Assembly: GCA_018823105.1 (NCBI GenBank)
Contig: JAHJJH010000105.1
Location: 1 to 38,485, forward strand
DNA from: Verrucomicrobiota bacterium
Lineage (GTDB): Bacteria; Verrucomicrobiota; Kiritimatiellia; CAIQIC01; JAGNIJ01
Length of the DNA: 38,485 nt
Direction: 5' to 3'
In this document: piece by piece, positions 1-7,941 of the stretch
Position numbering within the stretch: position 1 is the first letter of the stretch
Layout of the letters: each line of letters begins with the position of its first letter
Translations under genes and position numbers: made by a program
The notes under the pieces: model-generated
The model's database searches: none
The model's input: only the letters and a program-made list of their open reading frames with translations
Told to the model about the DNA's origin: nothing

Positions 1-171
1 AACCGCCTTGTGTTCGATCTGGATGGATTCGATCTTCACCGTCATGTCCGTCGTGTGCCCCTTGATGTGCAGCGTGTCGCCGACCACCAGCGCGCCGGTC
101 AGCCTGATCGCCGCCACATCGAGATGGCCAAAGTAATGCGTCACCACGCCGATTTCGATTTCCGTTGCCAT
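1..171 (-). CDS. EF-Tu domain II-like small protein (partial, 3' end outside window)
   Basis: The minus-strand frame starts at an ATG at 171, preceded by a clear GGAGGT ribosome-binding site, and stays open to the window edge, so 57 N-terminal residues are visible. The peptide carries GVVTHYFGHLDVAAIRL, GDTLHIKGHTTD and IESIQIEH. These are typical of the small stand-alone translation elongation factor-like proteins that resemble the beta-barrel domain II of EF-Tu/IF2; such proteins usually have about 80-90 residues. Members are often found near U32 peptidase genes, but that context is outside the window. No GTPase domain is present. Its role is not established; family resemblance is the only basis for the name. 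Confidence 0.75.
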   Translation of the reverse strand, partial: MATEIEIGVVTHYFGHLDVAAIRLTGALVVGDTLHIKGHTTDMTVKIESIQIEHKAV

Positions 172-469
172 ACCGCACCTCCCGTGTGCATGGCACCACG
201 CTAGCATGTGCCCCCATGAAAGCAAGCCCTTCTGAATTGGATACGAGTGCCGCGGCCCTGGAGCCGTTGTCCGACAAGACGCCCGCTTCCTTCTTGTTCA
301 CGGGGCACCTCGAAAGAACCTCTTTTTTCGATTTTCCGGTTGGACCAAATCTGCTAAAAGGCAGCGAGGGAGGGCCAAGCGCCGTGGGTTGGAAGGAGCA
401 GAATCCCCTGTTCGATTCAACAACCGTGGTCTCCCCCATCACGACCGCTTCAGCATTACGGAGGTTTCC
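172..469. other. Divergent intergenic region, nothing clearly recognised
   Basis: About 300 bp separate the minus-strand EF-like gene from the plus-strand secreted repeat protein. A convincing pair of -35/-10 boxes was not found on either strand. The only clear signal is the GGAGGT ribosome-binding site at 461-466 serving the ATG at 470. A small open frame (165-473, plus) crosses the region but shows no recognisable protein features. Confidence 0.4.
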
Positions 470-2749
470 ATGAACCATCTCGTTAAAATCGCTGTTCTGT
501 TTTGGGGCGCCGCGACCCTGACCGCGCCGGATCAACTACCCGGTCTCATCCATTACCAAGGCCGGCTCATCAACGGGACGAACCTGATGAACGGCAGCAT
601 GGAACTGTCCCTGCGACTGTTCGATGCCCTGGTCGGAGGGAGCCTGTTATACGAGGACTCCAACACGGTTGTCGTAGTGGATGGCTTGTACGCCACCGTT
701 CTCGGCGACCAGACGATATTCGGCTCATTAAGCACGGCACTGACTTCGACGAATCTTCACCTGGAGGTCGCGGTGAACGGAACACCTCTGTCGCCGCGGG
801 AGCGTGTGGCGTCGGTGGCCTATGCGCTGCGGGCCGAGCAGTCGCAGACGGTGGCGGACGGCGCCATCACGAGCAACAAGATCGCCGTCGGGGCGGTGCA
901 GCTCGGGCATATGGCGACCGGGTCGGTAGGCTCGGCGCAGCTTGCGCCCCAGTCCGTGACCGCGGTGCACCTGGCCTCCAACTCGGTGACGAGCGATCGG
1001 ATCGTGGATTACACCATCACCGCCAGCGATGTGGCGTCCAATACGTTCTGGCAGACGGCGGGGAACGCGGGAACCGCGCCGGGCGCGTACTTCGTCGGCA
1101 CCACGGACAACCAGCCGCTGGACATGCGGGTCAACAACGCGCGTGGCCTGCGGCTGGAACCTGGAGCAACGCCCAATGTAGTGGGCGGACACAGCGACAA
1201 CACCGTTGGGGTCGGCCGGATTGGCGTCTTTATCGGCGGTGGCCGAACCCAGACCGCCGGCAACGACTTCGTAATGATCGGCGGTGGCATGAGCAATTCT
1301 GCCGCGGGTTACGGATCGGCCATCGGCGGCGGTGTGCTGAACACTATCCAGGCCGACTCCCAGTACGCCATGCTTGGCGGCGGTTGGTCGAACAACATTC
1401 GAGACTATGCCTATTATGCCGTACTTGGCGGCGGTTGGCAGAACACCATCCAGGCCTTCGCCCCATTCACCACGCTTGGCGGTGGCCTGTGGAACACGAT
1501 CCAGGCCCACGCTCAGCTCGCCACACTTGGCGGCGGCCGCCAGAACACAATCGGCACCAATGCAGTCGGGGCGACGCTCTCGGGCGGTCAGAACAACCGC
1601 GTGGGTGCCGGTGCGACTAACGCTGTCATTGGGGGCGGCGCGGACAATAGAGTTGAGGCGCAAAACGCCACGCTCGGCGGCGGCTTGCAGAACACCATCC
1701 AGTCCAACGCCTGGTACGTCACGCTCGGCGGCGGCTGGTCGAACAAGATTCAAGCCTACGCAACCTACGCCACGCTCGGCGGCGGCTACCAGAACACCAT
1801 CGAGGCCTACGCGGAGTACGTGACGCTCGGCGGCGGCCAGGAGAACACCATCCAGACCTACGCCCATTACGCCACGCTCGGCGGCGGCTGGTTGAACGCC
1901 ATCCAGACCAACGCCTCGTCCGCCACGATTGGCGGCGGGGGGGAGAACACCATCCAAACCAACGCCCCCTTCGCCACGATCCCGGGCGGCCGGAATAACA
2001 CGGTCGGTGCGGGCGCCACGAATGCCTTTGCGGCGGGACGCCGCGCGAAGGCGAATCACCGCGGCGCGTTCGTCTGGGCCGATTCAACGGATGCCGATTT
2101 CGCGTCCACGACTGCCAACCAGTTCTGTGTGCGCGCGGCCGGCGGGGTGAAGATCGACACCGGCAACGGCCCGAGCATCATGCTCAACGGCGCCGACCGG
2201 GCGATGATCACGCGCAGTTTCGATACCTTCAACAGCGGCGTGCACTACCCCGCCGGGCGCTGGGGCGTGTTCATGGAGCCCAGCAAACTCGTAATGGGCA
2301 TGCCGGCCATCGGCGGCAAGGAGGTCCATATCGCCAAGTACAATGCGGACAGCACCTATACCTCGCTGGTCTGGGTGACGCAAAGCGGCGATCTGTACAC
2401 GCTGGGCGCAGTGAACCCGCCCAGCGATCGCGCTATGAAAACCGACTTCGCCGGCGTGGACGGCCGCGAGATCGCGGCGAAGGTGGCCGCCCTGCAGATC
2501 CATAGCTGGCGCTACGCGCACGACGAGGGCGCCGCGCGCCACCTGGGTCCGACTGCGCAGGATTTCCGCGCCGCGTTCGGGCTCGGCGGCAGCGATCGGC
2601 ACATCGCCACGGTGGACGCCGACGGCGTGGCCCTCGCCGCGATCCAGGGCTTGTATACCTTGGTCCGGGAGAAGGAGGATGAGATCACGGAGCTGAAAGG
2701 CCGCTTGGCTGAATTGGAAGCGCGCATCAACCGCTTGGTCACCCACTGA
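470..2749 (+). CDS. Secreted repeat protein with YadA-head-like repeats and C-terminal S74 chaperone domain
   Basis: 759 residues from the ATG at 470, chosen over the upstream in-frame ATG at 389 because it has a GGAGGT site 3 bases away and begins a signal peptide (MNHLVKIAVLFWGAATLTA). An N-terminal module (LIHYQGRL, then SPRERVASVAYALRAEQ) precedes a DGAITSNKI-type linker. About residues 267-523 hold some 15 copies of a roughly 17-residue repeat, A-T-L-G-G-G-x-x-N-T-I-Q-x-x-A-x-Y. This spacing is like left-handed parallel roll repeats in trimeric autotransporter (YadA-type) heads. From about residue 650, SDRAMKTDF and RHLGPTAQDF match the peptidase S74/intramolecular chaperone domain, ending in a coiled coil (EKEDEITELKGRLAELEARI). 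In known S74 proteins this domain helps trimerise the fibre and then cuts itself off. A trimeric surface or secreted fibre is inferred. No membrane anchor is visible. Confidence 0.8.
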   Translation: MNHLVKIAVLFWGAATLTAPDQLPGLIHYQGRLINGTNLMNGSMELSLRLFDALVGGSLLYEDSNTVVVVDGLYATVLGDQTIFGSLSTALTSTNLHLEVAVNGTPLSPRERVASVAYALRAEQSQTVADGAITSNKIAVGAVQLGHMATGSVGSAQLAPQSVTAVHLASNSVTSDRIVDYTITASDVASNTFWQTAGNAGTAPGAYFVGTTDNQPLDMRVNNARGLRLEPGATPNVVGGHSDNTVGVGRIGVFIGGGRTQTAGNDFVMIGGGMSNSAAGYGSAIGGGVLNTIQADSQYAMLGGGWSNNIRDYAYYAVLGGGWQNTIQAFAPFTTLGGGLWNTIQAHAQLATLGGGRQNTIGTNAVGATLSGGQNNRVGAGATNAVIGGGADNRVEAQNATLGGGLQNTIQSNAWYVTLGGGWSNKIQAYATYATLGGGYQNTIEAYAEYVTLGGGQENTIQTYAHYATLGGGWLNAIQTNASSATIGGGGENTIQTNAPFATIPGGRNNTVGAGATNAFAAGRRAKANHRGAFVWADSTDADFASTTANQFCVRAAGGVKIDTGNGPSIMLNGADRAMITRSFDTFNSGVHYPAGRWGVFMEPSKLVMGMPAIGGKEVHIAKYNADSTYTSLVWVTQSGDLYTLGAVNPPSDRAMKTDFAGVDGREIAAKVAALQIHSWRYAHDEGAARHLGPTAQDFRAAFGLGGSDRHIATVDADGVALAAIQGLYTLVREKEDEITELKGRLAELEARINRLVTH
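1270..2040 (+). repeat. Tandem 51-bp coding repeats (17-residue GGG-N-TI units)
   Basis: In-frame tandem units of about 51 bp encode A-T-L-G-G-G-x-x-N-T-I-Q-x-x-A-x-Y. Neighbouring units share long identical stretches (for example ACGCTCGGCGGCGGC), so the array could grow or shrink by slippage or recombination. Unit length is mostly constant; one unit (AVIGGGADNRVEAQN) is two residues shorter. Confidence 0.85.
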
Positions 2750-2819
2750 TGCACATGGATCCTCGCCAATCCGGTTCAGGGTCAATCCGTGGCTGGAGGC
2801 GGATGACTTCTTGCTCCCC

Positions 2820-2849
2820 ATTAGTGTCCATTAGTGTTAATGAGTGGTT
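2820..2849. repeat. Triple-octamer direct repeat before rfbD
   Basis: Three related octamers sit at an exact 10-bp period: ATTAGTGT at 2820, ATTAGTGT at 2830 and ATGAGTGG at 2840, followed by TT. The layout (two identical octamers, then one ending GG plus TT) is the same as in the inverted repeats around the GxxExxY gene at 28099-28550, although the octamer itself differs. It lies directly before the rfbD start. Confidence 0.6.
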
Positions 2850-2855
2850 TTTCTT

Positions 2856-3743
2856 ATGAAGATTTTCATTGCCGGATCGAAGGGGCAGCTCGGTCTCGAT
2901 TGCCTTGAGGTCTTCGGCCGCGAGGCCGAGGTCGCCGGGCTCGACCTCCCGGACCTGGACATCGCCGATCCGGCCTCGGTGCGCCGGGCCCTCTCGGCCT
3001 TCAAGCCCGACGCCGTGATCAACGCCGCCGCGTACACGCAGGTGGACCGCGCCGAGACCGAGCGCGACGAGGCCCGCCGCGCCAACGTCGAGGGGCCGCG
3101 CGTGCTGGCCGAGTACGTCCAGCGCCACGGCGGCGTGCTCGTGCATATCTCGACCGACTACGTCTTCGACGGCCGGCGGCCTCCGCCTGAACCCTATGTC
3201 GAGACCGACGTGGCCAACCCGGTCTCGTGGTACGGCGTCACCAAGCTCGACGGCGAGAAGGCGGTCCAGCAAGCCACCGAACGCCACATCATCCTCCGCG
3301 CGGCCTGGCTCTACGGCGCCGGCGGGCAAAACTTCCTGCGCGCGATCCTGCGGGCGGCGCTCGCCCAACCGGAGGAGCCGCTGCGCGTGGTGAACGACCA
3401 GTTCGGCTCGCCCACGTGGTCCTGGCGCCTGGCGCTGCAGATCCAGAAAACGCTGGAGGCCGGCGGCCGCGGCCTCTACCATGCCACGGCGGAAGGCTCG
3501 TGCACCTGGTACGACCTGGCACGGGAGTTCTTCGGCCGGATGGACCTGAAGCACGAGGTCCGGCCGTGCGCCACGGACGAATACCCGACGCCGGCCCACC
3601 GACCGCGGAATTCGATCCTGGAGAACACCCGGCTGAAGGCCACCGGGATCAATATCATGCGGCCGTGGGCGGAGGACCTGGAGGAATTCGTGCGGCGCCA
3701 CGGCGAGGCCCTGCTACGCGAGGTCAAGGAAGAGAAGACATGA
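2856..3743 (+). CDS. rfbD: dTDP-4-dehydrorhamnose reductase
   Basis: Catalyses the NADPH-dependent last step of dTDP-L-rhamnose synthesis, in the cytoplasm. 295 residues, normal for RmlD. The Rossmann motif GSKGQLG is at residues 7-13, the [10 protein letters not shown] strand at 98-106, and the short-chain dehydrogenase pair Tyr126-xxx-Lys130 in YGVTK. The start was placed at 2856 rather than the in-frame GTG-type start at 2844, because [13 protein letters not shown] is the standard N-terminus. A strong ribosome-binding site is not visible. It overlaps rfbB by 4 bases (ATGA), so the two are probably translationally coupled. The gene order rfbD-rfbB-rfbA-rfbC differs from the common enterobacterial B-D-A-C order. 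Confidence 0.93.
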   Translation: MKIFIAGSKGQLGLDCLEVFGREAEVAGLDLPDLDIADPASVRRALSAFKPDAVINAAAYTQVDRAETERDEARRANVEGPRVLAEYVQRHGGVLVHISTDYVFDGRRPPPEPYVETDVANPVSWYGVTKLDGEKAVQQATERHIILRAAWLYGAGGQNFLRAILRAALAQPEEPLRVVNDQFGSPTWSWRLALQIQKTLEAGGRGLYHATAEGSCTWYDLAREFFGRMDLKHEVRPCATDEYPTPAHRPRNSILENTRLKATGINIMRPWAEDLEEFVRRHGEALLREVKEEKT

Positions 3744-4795
3744 AAAACCTGCTGGTCACGGGCGGTTGCGGATTCATCGGCGCGAACTTCATCCGCTACC
3801 TGCTGGAGGAGACGCCGGATTTCCCGGGCCGCGTCATCAACGTGGACAAGCTCACCTACGCCGGTAACCCGTTGAGCCTGGCCGACGTCGAGCGGCAGCG
3901 TCCCGGGCGTTACGTCTTCATCAAGGCCGACATCTGCGACCGTGCGCGAATGGCGCAGGTCCTGGACGGGCACGCCGTCGACGCCATCGTCCACTTCGCC
4001 GCGGAATCGCACGTGGACCGCTCGATCGTCCGGCCGGACGATTTCATCCAGACCAACATCATCGGCACGCACGTGCTGCTGGAGCTTTTCCGGGAGCGCC
4101 GGGAGCGCATCGGCCGTTTTCATCACATCAGCACGGACGAGGTGTTCGGCTCGCTCGGCCCCGCGGGGTACTTCACCGAGGAGACCCCCTACCAGCCCAA
4201 CAGCCCCTACTCCGCCTCCAAGGCCGCGTCCGACCACCTCGCGCGCGCCTACCACGCCACGTACGGGCTGCCCGTGACCATCTCCAACTGCTCGAACAAC
4301 TACGGGCCATACCAATTCCCCGAAAAACTCATCTCGCTGATGATCCTCAACGCCCTTGAGGGCAAGCTGCTGCCCGTGTACGGCGATGGGAAGAACGTGC
4401 GCGACTGGCTCTATGTCCGCGATCATTGCACGGCGGTCTGGCGGGTGATGACCCGCGGCGCGGCCGGCCGGACCTACAACGTCGGCGGCCGGAATGAGAT
4501 GCCGAACCTCGACGTCGTCCACCTGGTCTGCGACCTCGTGGACGAGCTGGCCGGGCCGCGGCCGGGCGGCGCGCCGCGCCGGGAGCTGATCACCTTCGTC
4601 AAGGACCGGCCCGGCCACGACCGGCGCTACGCGATCGACTGCTCCCGGATCGAACGCGAGCTGGGCTGGCGCCCGGAGGAATCGTTCGAGACCGGCCTGC
4701 GCAAGACCGTCCGCTGGTACCTGGAGCACGGCGCGTGGGTGGACCAAGTGCGGACCGGCGAGTACCAGCGATGGATCAAGGCGCATTACGGGTGA
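3740..4795 (+). CDS. rfbB: dTDP-glucose 4,6-dehydratase
   Basis: Converts dTDP-D-glucose to dTDP-4-keto-6-deoxy-D-glucose with bound NAD, the second step of the rhamnose pathway. 351 residues, the usual length. It has TGGCGFIG at residues 7-14 for NAD binding. The catalytic Thr-Asp-Glu lies in ISTDEVFG (132-134), and Tyr157-xxx-Lys161 in YSASK. The signatures [13 protein letters not shown] and [11 protein letters not shown] are typical of RmlB. The ATG overlaps the rfbD stop (ATGA) and is preceded by AAGGAAGAG. The gene is followed by a perfect palindrome and the phased palindrome array, so rfbA and rfbC may be transcribed partly on their own. Confidence 0.95.
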   Translation: MKNLLVTGGCGFIGANFIRYLLEETPDFPGRVINVDKLTYAGNPLSLADVERQRPGRYVFIKADICDRARMAQVLDGHAVDAIVHFAAESHVDRSIVRPDDFIQTNIIGTHVLLELFRERRERIGRFHHISTDEVFGSLGPAGYFTEETPYQPNSPYSASKAASDHLARAYHATYGLPVTISNCSNNYGPYQFPEKLISLMILNALEGKLLPVYGDGKNVRDWLYVRDHCTAVWRVMTRGAAGRTYNVGGRNEMPNLDVVHLVCDLVDELAGPRPGGAPRRELITFVKDRPGHDRRYAIDCSRIERELGWRPEESFETGLRKTVRWYLEHGAWVDQVRTGEYQRWIKAHYG

Positions 4796-4816
4796 CGCCC
4801 CTTGACCGTGCGCTTC

Positions 4817-4850
4817 GCCCGGATCACAGTTAATTAACTGTGATCCGGGC
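4817..4850. repeat. Perfect 34-bp palindrome downstream of rfbB
   Basis: The arms GCCCGGATCACAGTTAA and its exact complement meet without a spacer at 4833/4834. As RNA it could fold into a long hairpin with a small AT loop, but the T-run (4862-4866) starts only 11 bases later, so it is not a classic intrinsic terminator. As DNA it could be a dimer-protein operator. It sits 21 bp after the rfbB stop and just before the palindrome array. Confidence 0.7.
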
Positions 4851-4861
4851 CCGGTGCGGAC

Positions 4862-5008
4862 TTTTTCCAATCATTGAAAAACTCGACTCGCTTTTTTTCC
4901 AAACATTGGGAAAATAGGGCCGGTATTTTCCAATGTTTGGAAAACCCGGGGTCAAAAGTTTCCAATGTTTGGAAAAATCCTGGCGTTTTTTTCCAATCAT
5001 TGGAAAAA
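4862..5008. repeat. Phased array of five TTCCAA-N3-TTGGAA palindromes upstream of rfbA
   Basis: Five copies of a short palindrome, each extended by flanking T and A runs, are centred at about 4872, 4905, 4935, 4967 and 4998. Gaps are 33, 30, 32 and 31 bp, close to three turns of B-DNA. The 3-base centres are TCA, ACA, TGT, TGT and TCA. The first copy has a degenerate right arm (TTGAAA), and the second has an extra G. The last copy ends only 11 bases before the rfbA ATG and touches its AGGGAG ribosome-binding site. A cooperative regulator-binding array is inferred; a structural or repeat-family origin is also possible. Confidence 0.8.
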
Positions 5009-5019
5009 GGGAGCATCGA

Positions 5020-5895
5020 ATGAAAGGCATCATCCTGGCAGGCGGGTCGGGGACGCGGCTCTATCCCATCACGCGGGCGGTGAGCAAGCAGCTCCTGCCG
5101 ATCTACGACAAGCCGATGATTTACTATCCGCTCTCCGCGCTGATGCTCGCCGGCATCCGGGAGATTCTGGTCATTTCGACGCCGGAGGATCTGCCGCGGT
5201 TCAAGCTGCTGCTGGGCGATGGCGGGCAGCTCGGCCTGCGGTTTGCCTATGCCGAGCAGCCCCGCCCCGAGGGGCTGGCCCAGGCATTCGTGATCGGGCG
5301 CGAGTTCATCGGCCAGAGCCCCGCGGCCCTGATCCTGGGCGACAACATTTTCTACGGGCATGGCCTGCACGAGCTCCTGCGCCGCGCGGGGAAATTGACG
5401 GAGGGCGGCCTGGTCTTTGGCTACCCGGTGAAAGACCCCGAGCGCTATGGCGTGGTAGAGTTCGATCCGACGGGCCGCGTGTTGAGCATCGAGGAAAAAC
5501 CGGCGAAGCCGAAATCCTCCTTCGCCGTGCCGGGGCTCTATTTCTACGACGGCGAGGTGACGAAAATAGCGGCCGATCTGAAACCGTCCGCGCGCGGGGA
5601 GCTCGAAATCACGGACCTGAACCTGGAATACCTGCAGCGCGGCCGGCTCCGCGTGGAGCTGCTCGGCCGGGGCATGGCCTGGCTGGACACCGGCACGCAC
5701 GAATCGCTCCAGCAGGCCTCGAACTTCGTGCAGACGATCGAGGATCGGCAGGGGCTGAAAATCGCCTGCGTCGAGGAGATCGCCTACCGGCTCGGCTATA
5801 TCAACGCGGCGCAACTGAAACGGCTGGCGGCGGACATGATGAAAAATGATTACGGACGCTACCTGGCGCGCCTTGCCGCGGAGAAGGAGACCTGA
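5020..5895 (+). CDS. rfbA: Glucose-1-phosphate thymidylyltransferase
   Basis: Makes dTDP-glucose from dTTP and glucose-1-phosphate, the first step of the rhamnose pathway and its usual feedback point. 291 residues, the normal length. The nucleotidyltransferase signature GGSGTRLYP is at residues 8-16, with Lys23 in [28 protein letters not shown] for the metal/nucleotide site, and [13 protein letters not shown] near the C-terminus. The start at 5020 is preferred over in-frame starts inside the palindrome array because it has AGGGAG 9 bases upstream and gives the canonical MKGIILAGG. The ribosome-binding site abuts the last palindrome, so a protein bound there could affect initiation. rfbC follows after 3 bases. 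Confidence 0.95.
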   Translation: MKGIILAGGSGTRLYPITRAVSKQLLPIYDKPMIYYPLSALMLAGIREILVISTPEDLPRFKLLLGDGGQLGLRFAYAEQPRPEGLAQAFVIGREFIGQSPAALILGDNIFYGHGLHELLRRAGKLTEGGLVFGYPVKDPERYGVVEFDPTGRVLSIEEKPAKPKSSFAVPGLYFYDGEVTKIAADLKPSARGELEITDLNLEYLQRGRLRVELLGRGMAWLDTGTHESLQQASNFVQTIEDRQGLKIACVEEIAYRLGYINAAQLKRLAADMMKNDYGRYLARLAAEKET

Positions 5896-5898
5896 TCC

Positions 5899-6459
5899 AT
5901 GGCCTTGCAGTGTGAAAAGACCCCGATCCCCGGGTTACTGGTCTTCCACCCCGACCGGTTCGGCGACTCGCGCGGCTTTTTCATGGAGACGTTTCACCGC
6001 GAGAAATACCGGCCGTTCGGCCTCGACCGCGAGTTCGTGCAGGACAATTTTTCGCATTCCTGCCGGGGCACCCTGCGGGGGCTGCACTTCCAGTTGCGCC
6101 GCCCGCAGGCCAAGCTGGTCATGGTCTTGAACGGCGAGGTTTTCGACGTGGCGGTGGACATCCGGCAGGGCAGCCCGACGTTCGGGCAGTGGTTCGGCAC
6201 GATCCTCTCCGGGGTAAACCGCAAGCAGCTGTTCATTTCCGAAGGCTTCGCCCACGGCTTTTGCGTCGTGAGCGAGCAGGCGGATTTCCTCTACAAGTGT
6301 ACCGACCTCTACGACCCGGCGGACGACCGCGGCATCCTGTGGTCGGACCCGGACATCGGGATCCGGTGGCCGGACGGCACACCGTTACTTTCGGCGAAGG
6401 ACACCCGGTTGCCGCGGCTGGCCGAAATGCCGGAATCCGACTTGCCGGCTTTCCGGTAG
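5899..6459 (+). CDS. rfbC: dTDP-4-dehydrorhamnose 3,5-epimerase
   Basis: Epimerises dTDP-4-keto-6-deoxyglucose at C3 and C5, the third step of the pathway. 186 residues, a cupin of usual RmlC size. Seen in the sequence: DSRGFFMETF near the N-terminus, TLRGLHFQ with the catalytic His63, Lys73 in QAKLV, and EGFAHGFCVVSE. The ATG at 5899 is 3 bases after the rfbA stop and is served by GAGAAGGAGA. Its TAG stop (6457-6459) lies inside the GGTAGGGCG end of the REP element that follows. Confidence 0.95.
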   Translation: MALQCEKTPIPGLLVFHPDRFGDSRGFFMETFHREKYRPFGLDREFVQDNFSHSCRGTLRGLHFQLRRPQAKLVMVLNGEVFDVAVDIRQGSPTFGQWFGTILSGVNRKQLFISEGFAHGFCVVSEQADFLYKCTDLYDPADDRGILWSDPDIGIRWPDGTPLLSAKDTRLPRLAEMPESDLPAFR

Positions 6460-6514
6460 GGCGGCTTGGCCCAAGCCGCCGCCATCCCGGCGCGTTGAGC
6501 CAACGCGCCCTACC
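6455..6514. repeat. REP-type inverted pair between convergent rfbC and ferredoxin genes
   Basis: The element begins GGTAGGGCG (6455-6463) and ends with the complement CGCCCTACC (6506-6514). Inside are two hairpins: GGCGGCTTGGCC with its near-complement, and GGCGCGTT-GAGCC-AACGCGCC. The TAG of the left end is the rfbC stop codon, and the TAG of the right end (read on minus) is the ferredoxin stop codon. It could also act as a bidirectional transcription terminator, though there is no U-tract. It is related to the elements at 19388-19458 and 19941-20029. Confidence 0.8.
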
Positions 6515-6806
6515 CGATCAGCCTTGCGACCTCGTCGAGGATCGCATTGGTGTCGGCGGGGGTGACGGCGCTGAACCAGAGGCCCTGGGGGTAGATCATC
6601 ACGTTGGGCCCACGCTCGCACAGGCCCAAACACCCGCTCTGCGACACGCGGACCCGGTCCTTCCATCCGCGCGCGGCGACCTGCTCCTTGAGGATATCCT
6701 TGATCGCCGGCCCCTGGCCCCCGTCGGCGCAGGCCTTTCGCGCGCCCTGACGGTCGTTGAGGCAGATGAACACGTGGCAGCGATAGGGAGAGGACATCCG
6801 GTTCAT
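6510..6806 (-). CDS. Thioredoxin-like [2Fe-2S] ferredoxin
   Basis: About 98 residues of the NuoE-like/thioredoxin-fold ferredoxin family. The pattern HVFICLNDR, then Cys26, then SGCLGLCERGPNVMIYPQG is diagnostic. The likely cluster ligands are Cys15, Cys26, Cys59 and Cys63; Cys10 is extra. Such proteins carry electrons in the cytoplasm, but the partner is not identified here. The start is uncertain: ATGs at 6812, 6806 and 6797 are all in frame and none has a strong ribosome-binding site. A longer frame to 6881 reads through an intergenic hairpin and is unlikely. The TAG stop lies inside the REP end. Confidence 0.85.
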   Translation of the reverse strand: MNRMSSPYRCHVFICLNDRQGARKACADGGQGPAIKDILKEQVAARGWKDRVRVSQSGCLGLCERGPNVMIYPQGLWFSAVTPADTNAILDEVARLIG

Positions 6807-6845
6807 GGGCATTCGCTTCGCCAGTTTTCCGGCGGGTCCAGCCTG

Positions 6846-6877
6846 CCCGCCATAGCCCAAAGGGCGACGGCGGGCGG
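6846..6877. terminator. Hairpin after the beta-barrel gene (minus strand)
   Basis: CCCGCC with GGCGGG, and inside it GCCC with GGGC around an AAA loop, form an imperfect hairpin between the stop of the outer-membrane gene (6891) and the ferredoxin start. There is no U-run, so it is only a possible terminator or processing site. Confidence 0.35.
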
Positions 6878-6890
6878 CCACGTCCTACCT

Positions 6891-7640
6891 TTAGAAACTG
6901 TAGGCGGTTTTCAGGCCGACCGAAACATCTTCCTTGTCGCCCGATCCCCCGTACACGGTGAAGACCAGGGCGTCGGTGGCCTTGTAGCTCATGCCGGCCT
7001 GAACGAAGATGGTGGAGCTTTCGTTCTCGAAATTTTCATCCGTGTAACGGCCTTCCAGCAGCAGCGAGCACTGCTTGTTCAGGTCCCAGATGAAACCGCC
7101 GGACAACGTGACGAAATTATCCACGTCCTGGCAGATGATGTAGCTCACGTCCACCACGTAATGCCAGGTGTCATCCACCACGGTGCCGACCGAGGCGCCG
7201 AGTTTCATGCGGGTCTCGCCATAGCCGAGGCCCTTTTCCTCATCGCCGGTGTCAAAGCTGGCTTCGGCGTGGGGAATGATATAGGGGAATCCGATCACGT
7301 CCTCGTAGGCCACCAGCTCAAATCCCGCCGAGACATCGCCGAGCCCGTCCTCCGTCTGCCCGAGGTCCGGCTTGAAGGACCGGTAGGGAACTTTGGTGAA
7401 GATCGTGAAGTTGCGGAACAGCCCGAAGCGCAGGTAAGGCTCCACCAGGTAGGTTTCCGAGTCGCTGAAAGCCGGAAAGACGGCGGGGATTTCCTGGTAC
7501 TGCCCCAGCACCCCGAGTTCCAGGTGATGCAGGGCGGGCATCTTGTTCTCCGTGGACAGCAGCAGGCGCCCGGATTCCCCGAAACTCATGCCGGCGGTCA
7601 GGGACAAGAACGCGAGAACAACCAGTGCTTTGCGGATCAT
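6891..7640 (-). CDS. Outer-membrane beta-barrel-like protein with signal peptide
   Basis: 249 residues from the ATG at 7640, which has GGGGAG upstream. The frame is open further upstream to 7976, but that part crosses a terminator and has no signal peptide. MIRKALVVLAFLSLTAGMSFGE is a clear Sec signal. The mature part alternates short amphipathic strands (LVEPYLRFGLFRNFTIFTKVPY, EDGLGDVSAGFEL, TRMKLGASVGTVV) and ends in an aromatic residue (KTAYSF), as outer-membrane barrels do. It resembles the loosely defined MetA-pathway/transporter barrel family, but this is a weak match by eye and the substrate is unknown. A hairpin motif and a U-run terminator lie in its upstream region and may attenuate it. 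Confidence 0.7.
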   Translation of the reverse strand: MIRKALVVLAFLSLTAGMSFGESGRLLLSTENKMPALHHLELGVLGQYQEIPAVFPAFSDSETYLVEPYLRFGLFRNFTIFTKVPYRSFKPDLGQTEDGLGDVSAGFELVAYEDVIGFPYIIPHAEASFDTGDEEKGLGYGETRMKLGASVGTVVDDTWHYVVDVSYIICQDVDNFVTLSGGFIWDLNKQCSLLLEGRYTDENFENESSTIFVQAGMSYKATDALVFTVYGGSGDKEDVSVGLKTAYSF

Positions 7641-7733
7641 GGATTTTCTCCCCTTGGTGCGTTGTGCCGATTGGTTAAAAAGCCGCTTCTGTAGTTTTGT
7701 AAGAACATAATGGTCCTTTCTGCTAAAAGCCAT

Positions 7734-7762
7734 AAAAAAAAAGGCCCTCTGAAACGGAGCCT
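7734..7762 (-). terminator. Intrinsic terminator in the leader of the beta-barrel gene
   Basis: Read on the minus strand, AGGCTC, a loop of about 8 bases and GAGGGCCT are followed directly by nine T. That is a classic rho-independent terminator. It lies 94 bp upstream of the barrel gene's start on the same strand. It would therefore end a short leader RNA containing the conserved motif at 7801-7825, or act as an attenuator. Confidence 0.7.
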
Positions 7763-7800
7763 CCCCGCCCTGACCCAGCCCGCATTGCCGCCCTGTATCG

Positions 7801-7825
7801 GTAACAAACTGCTTCACATCCGTGA
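7801..7825 (-). promoter_or_regulatory. Conserved 25-bp hairpin motif, copy 1
   Basis: On the minus strand this reads TCACGGATGTGAAGC, then AGTTTGTTAC. It matches the sequence at 33846-33870 at 23 of 25 positions. TCAC and GTGA pair around a GGAT loop. It lies in the divergent gap between the beta-barrel gene (minus) and acnA (plus), about 40 bases before a minus-strand terminator. A structured RNA leader or a DNA operator are both possible. Confidence 0.5.
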
Positions 7826-7941
7826 GAGGATTGGCTGCAGCCCGGCGGCAAAGGGGGGCCTGGCGAAACGGACGGATCGGTTGACTTTCTGCGCTCTCTG
7901 GCCGTAAGGTTTGCATCCGTCTTCTCAATCGGAACCCGAGC

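Noticed and set aside
385-425. tRNA T-arm-like sequence (TGTTCGATTCAAC)
   Set aside because: The 5-bp stem does not pair and no acceptor, D or anticodon arms surround it.
165-473. Small plus-strand gene before the secreted repeat protein
   Set aside because: No recognisable motif, no convincing start site, and the frame runs into the ribosome-binding region of the next gene.
4862-5008. CRISPR-like array
   Set aside because: The repeat unit is a short palindrome that varies between copies, the period is only about 31 bp, and there is no cas gene. A phased palindrome array explains it better.
6189-7694. A 501-codon plus-strand frame across the ferredoxin and beta-barrel genes
   Set aside because: It is antisense to two genes with clear family motifs or a signal peptide, and crosses the REP element and a terminator.
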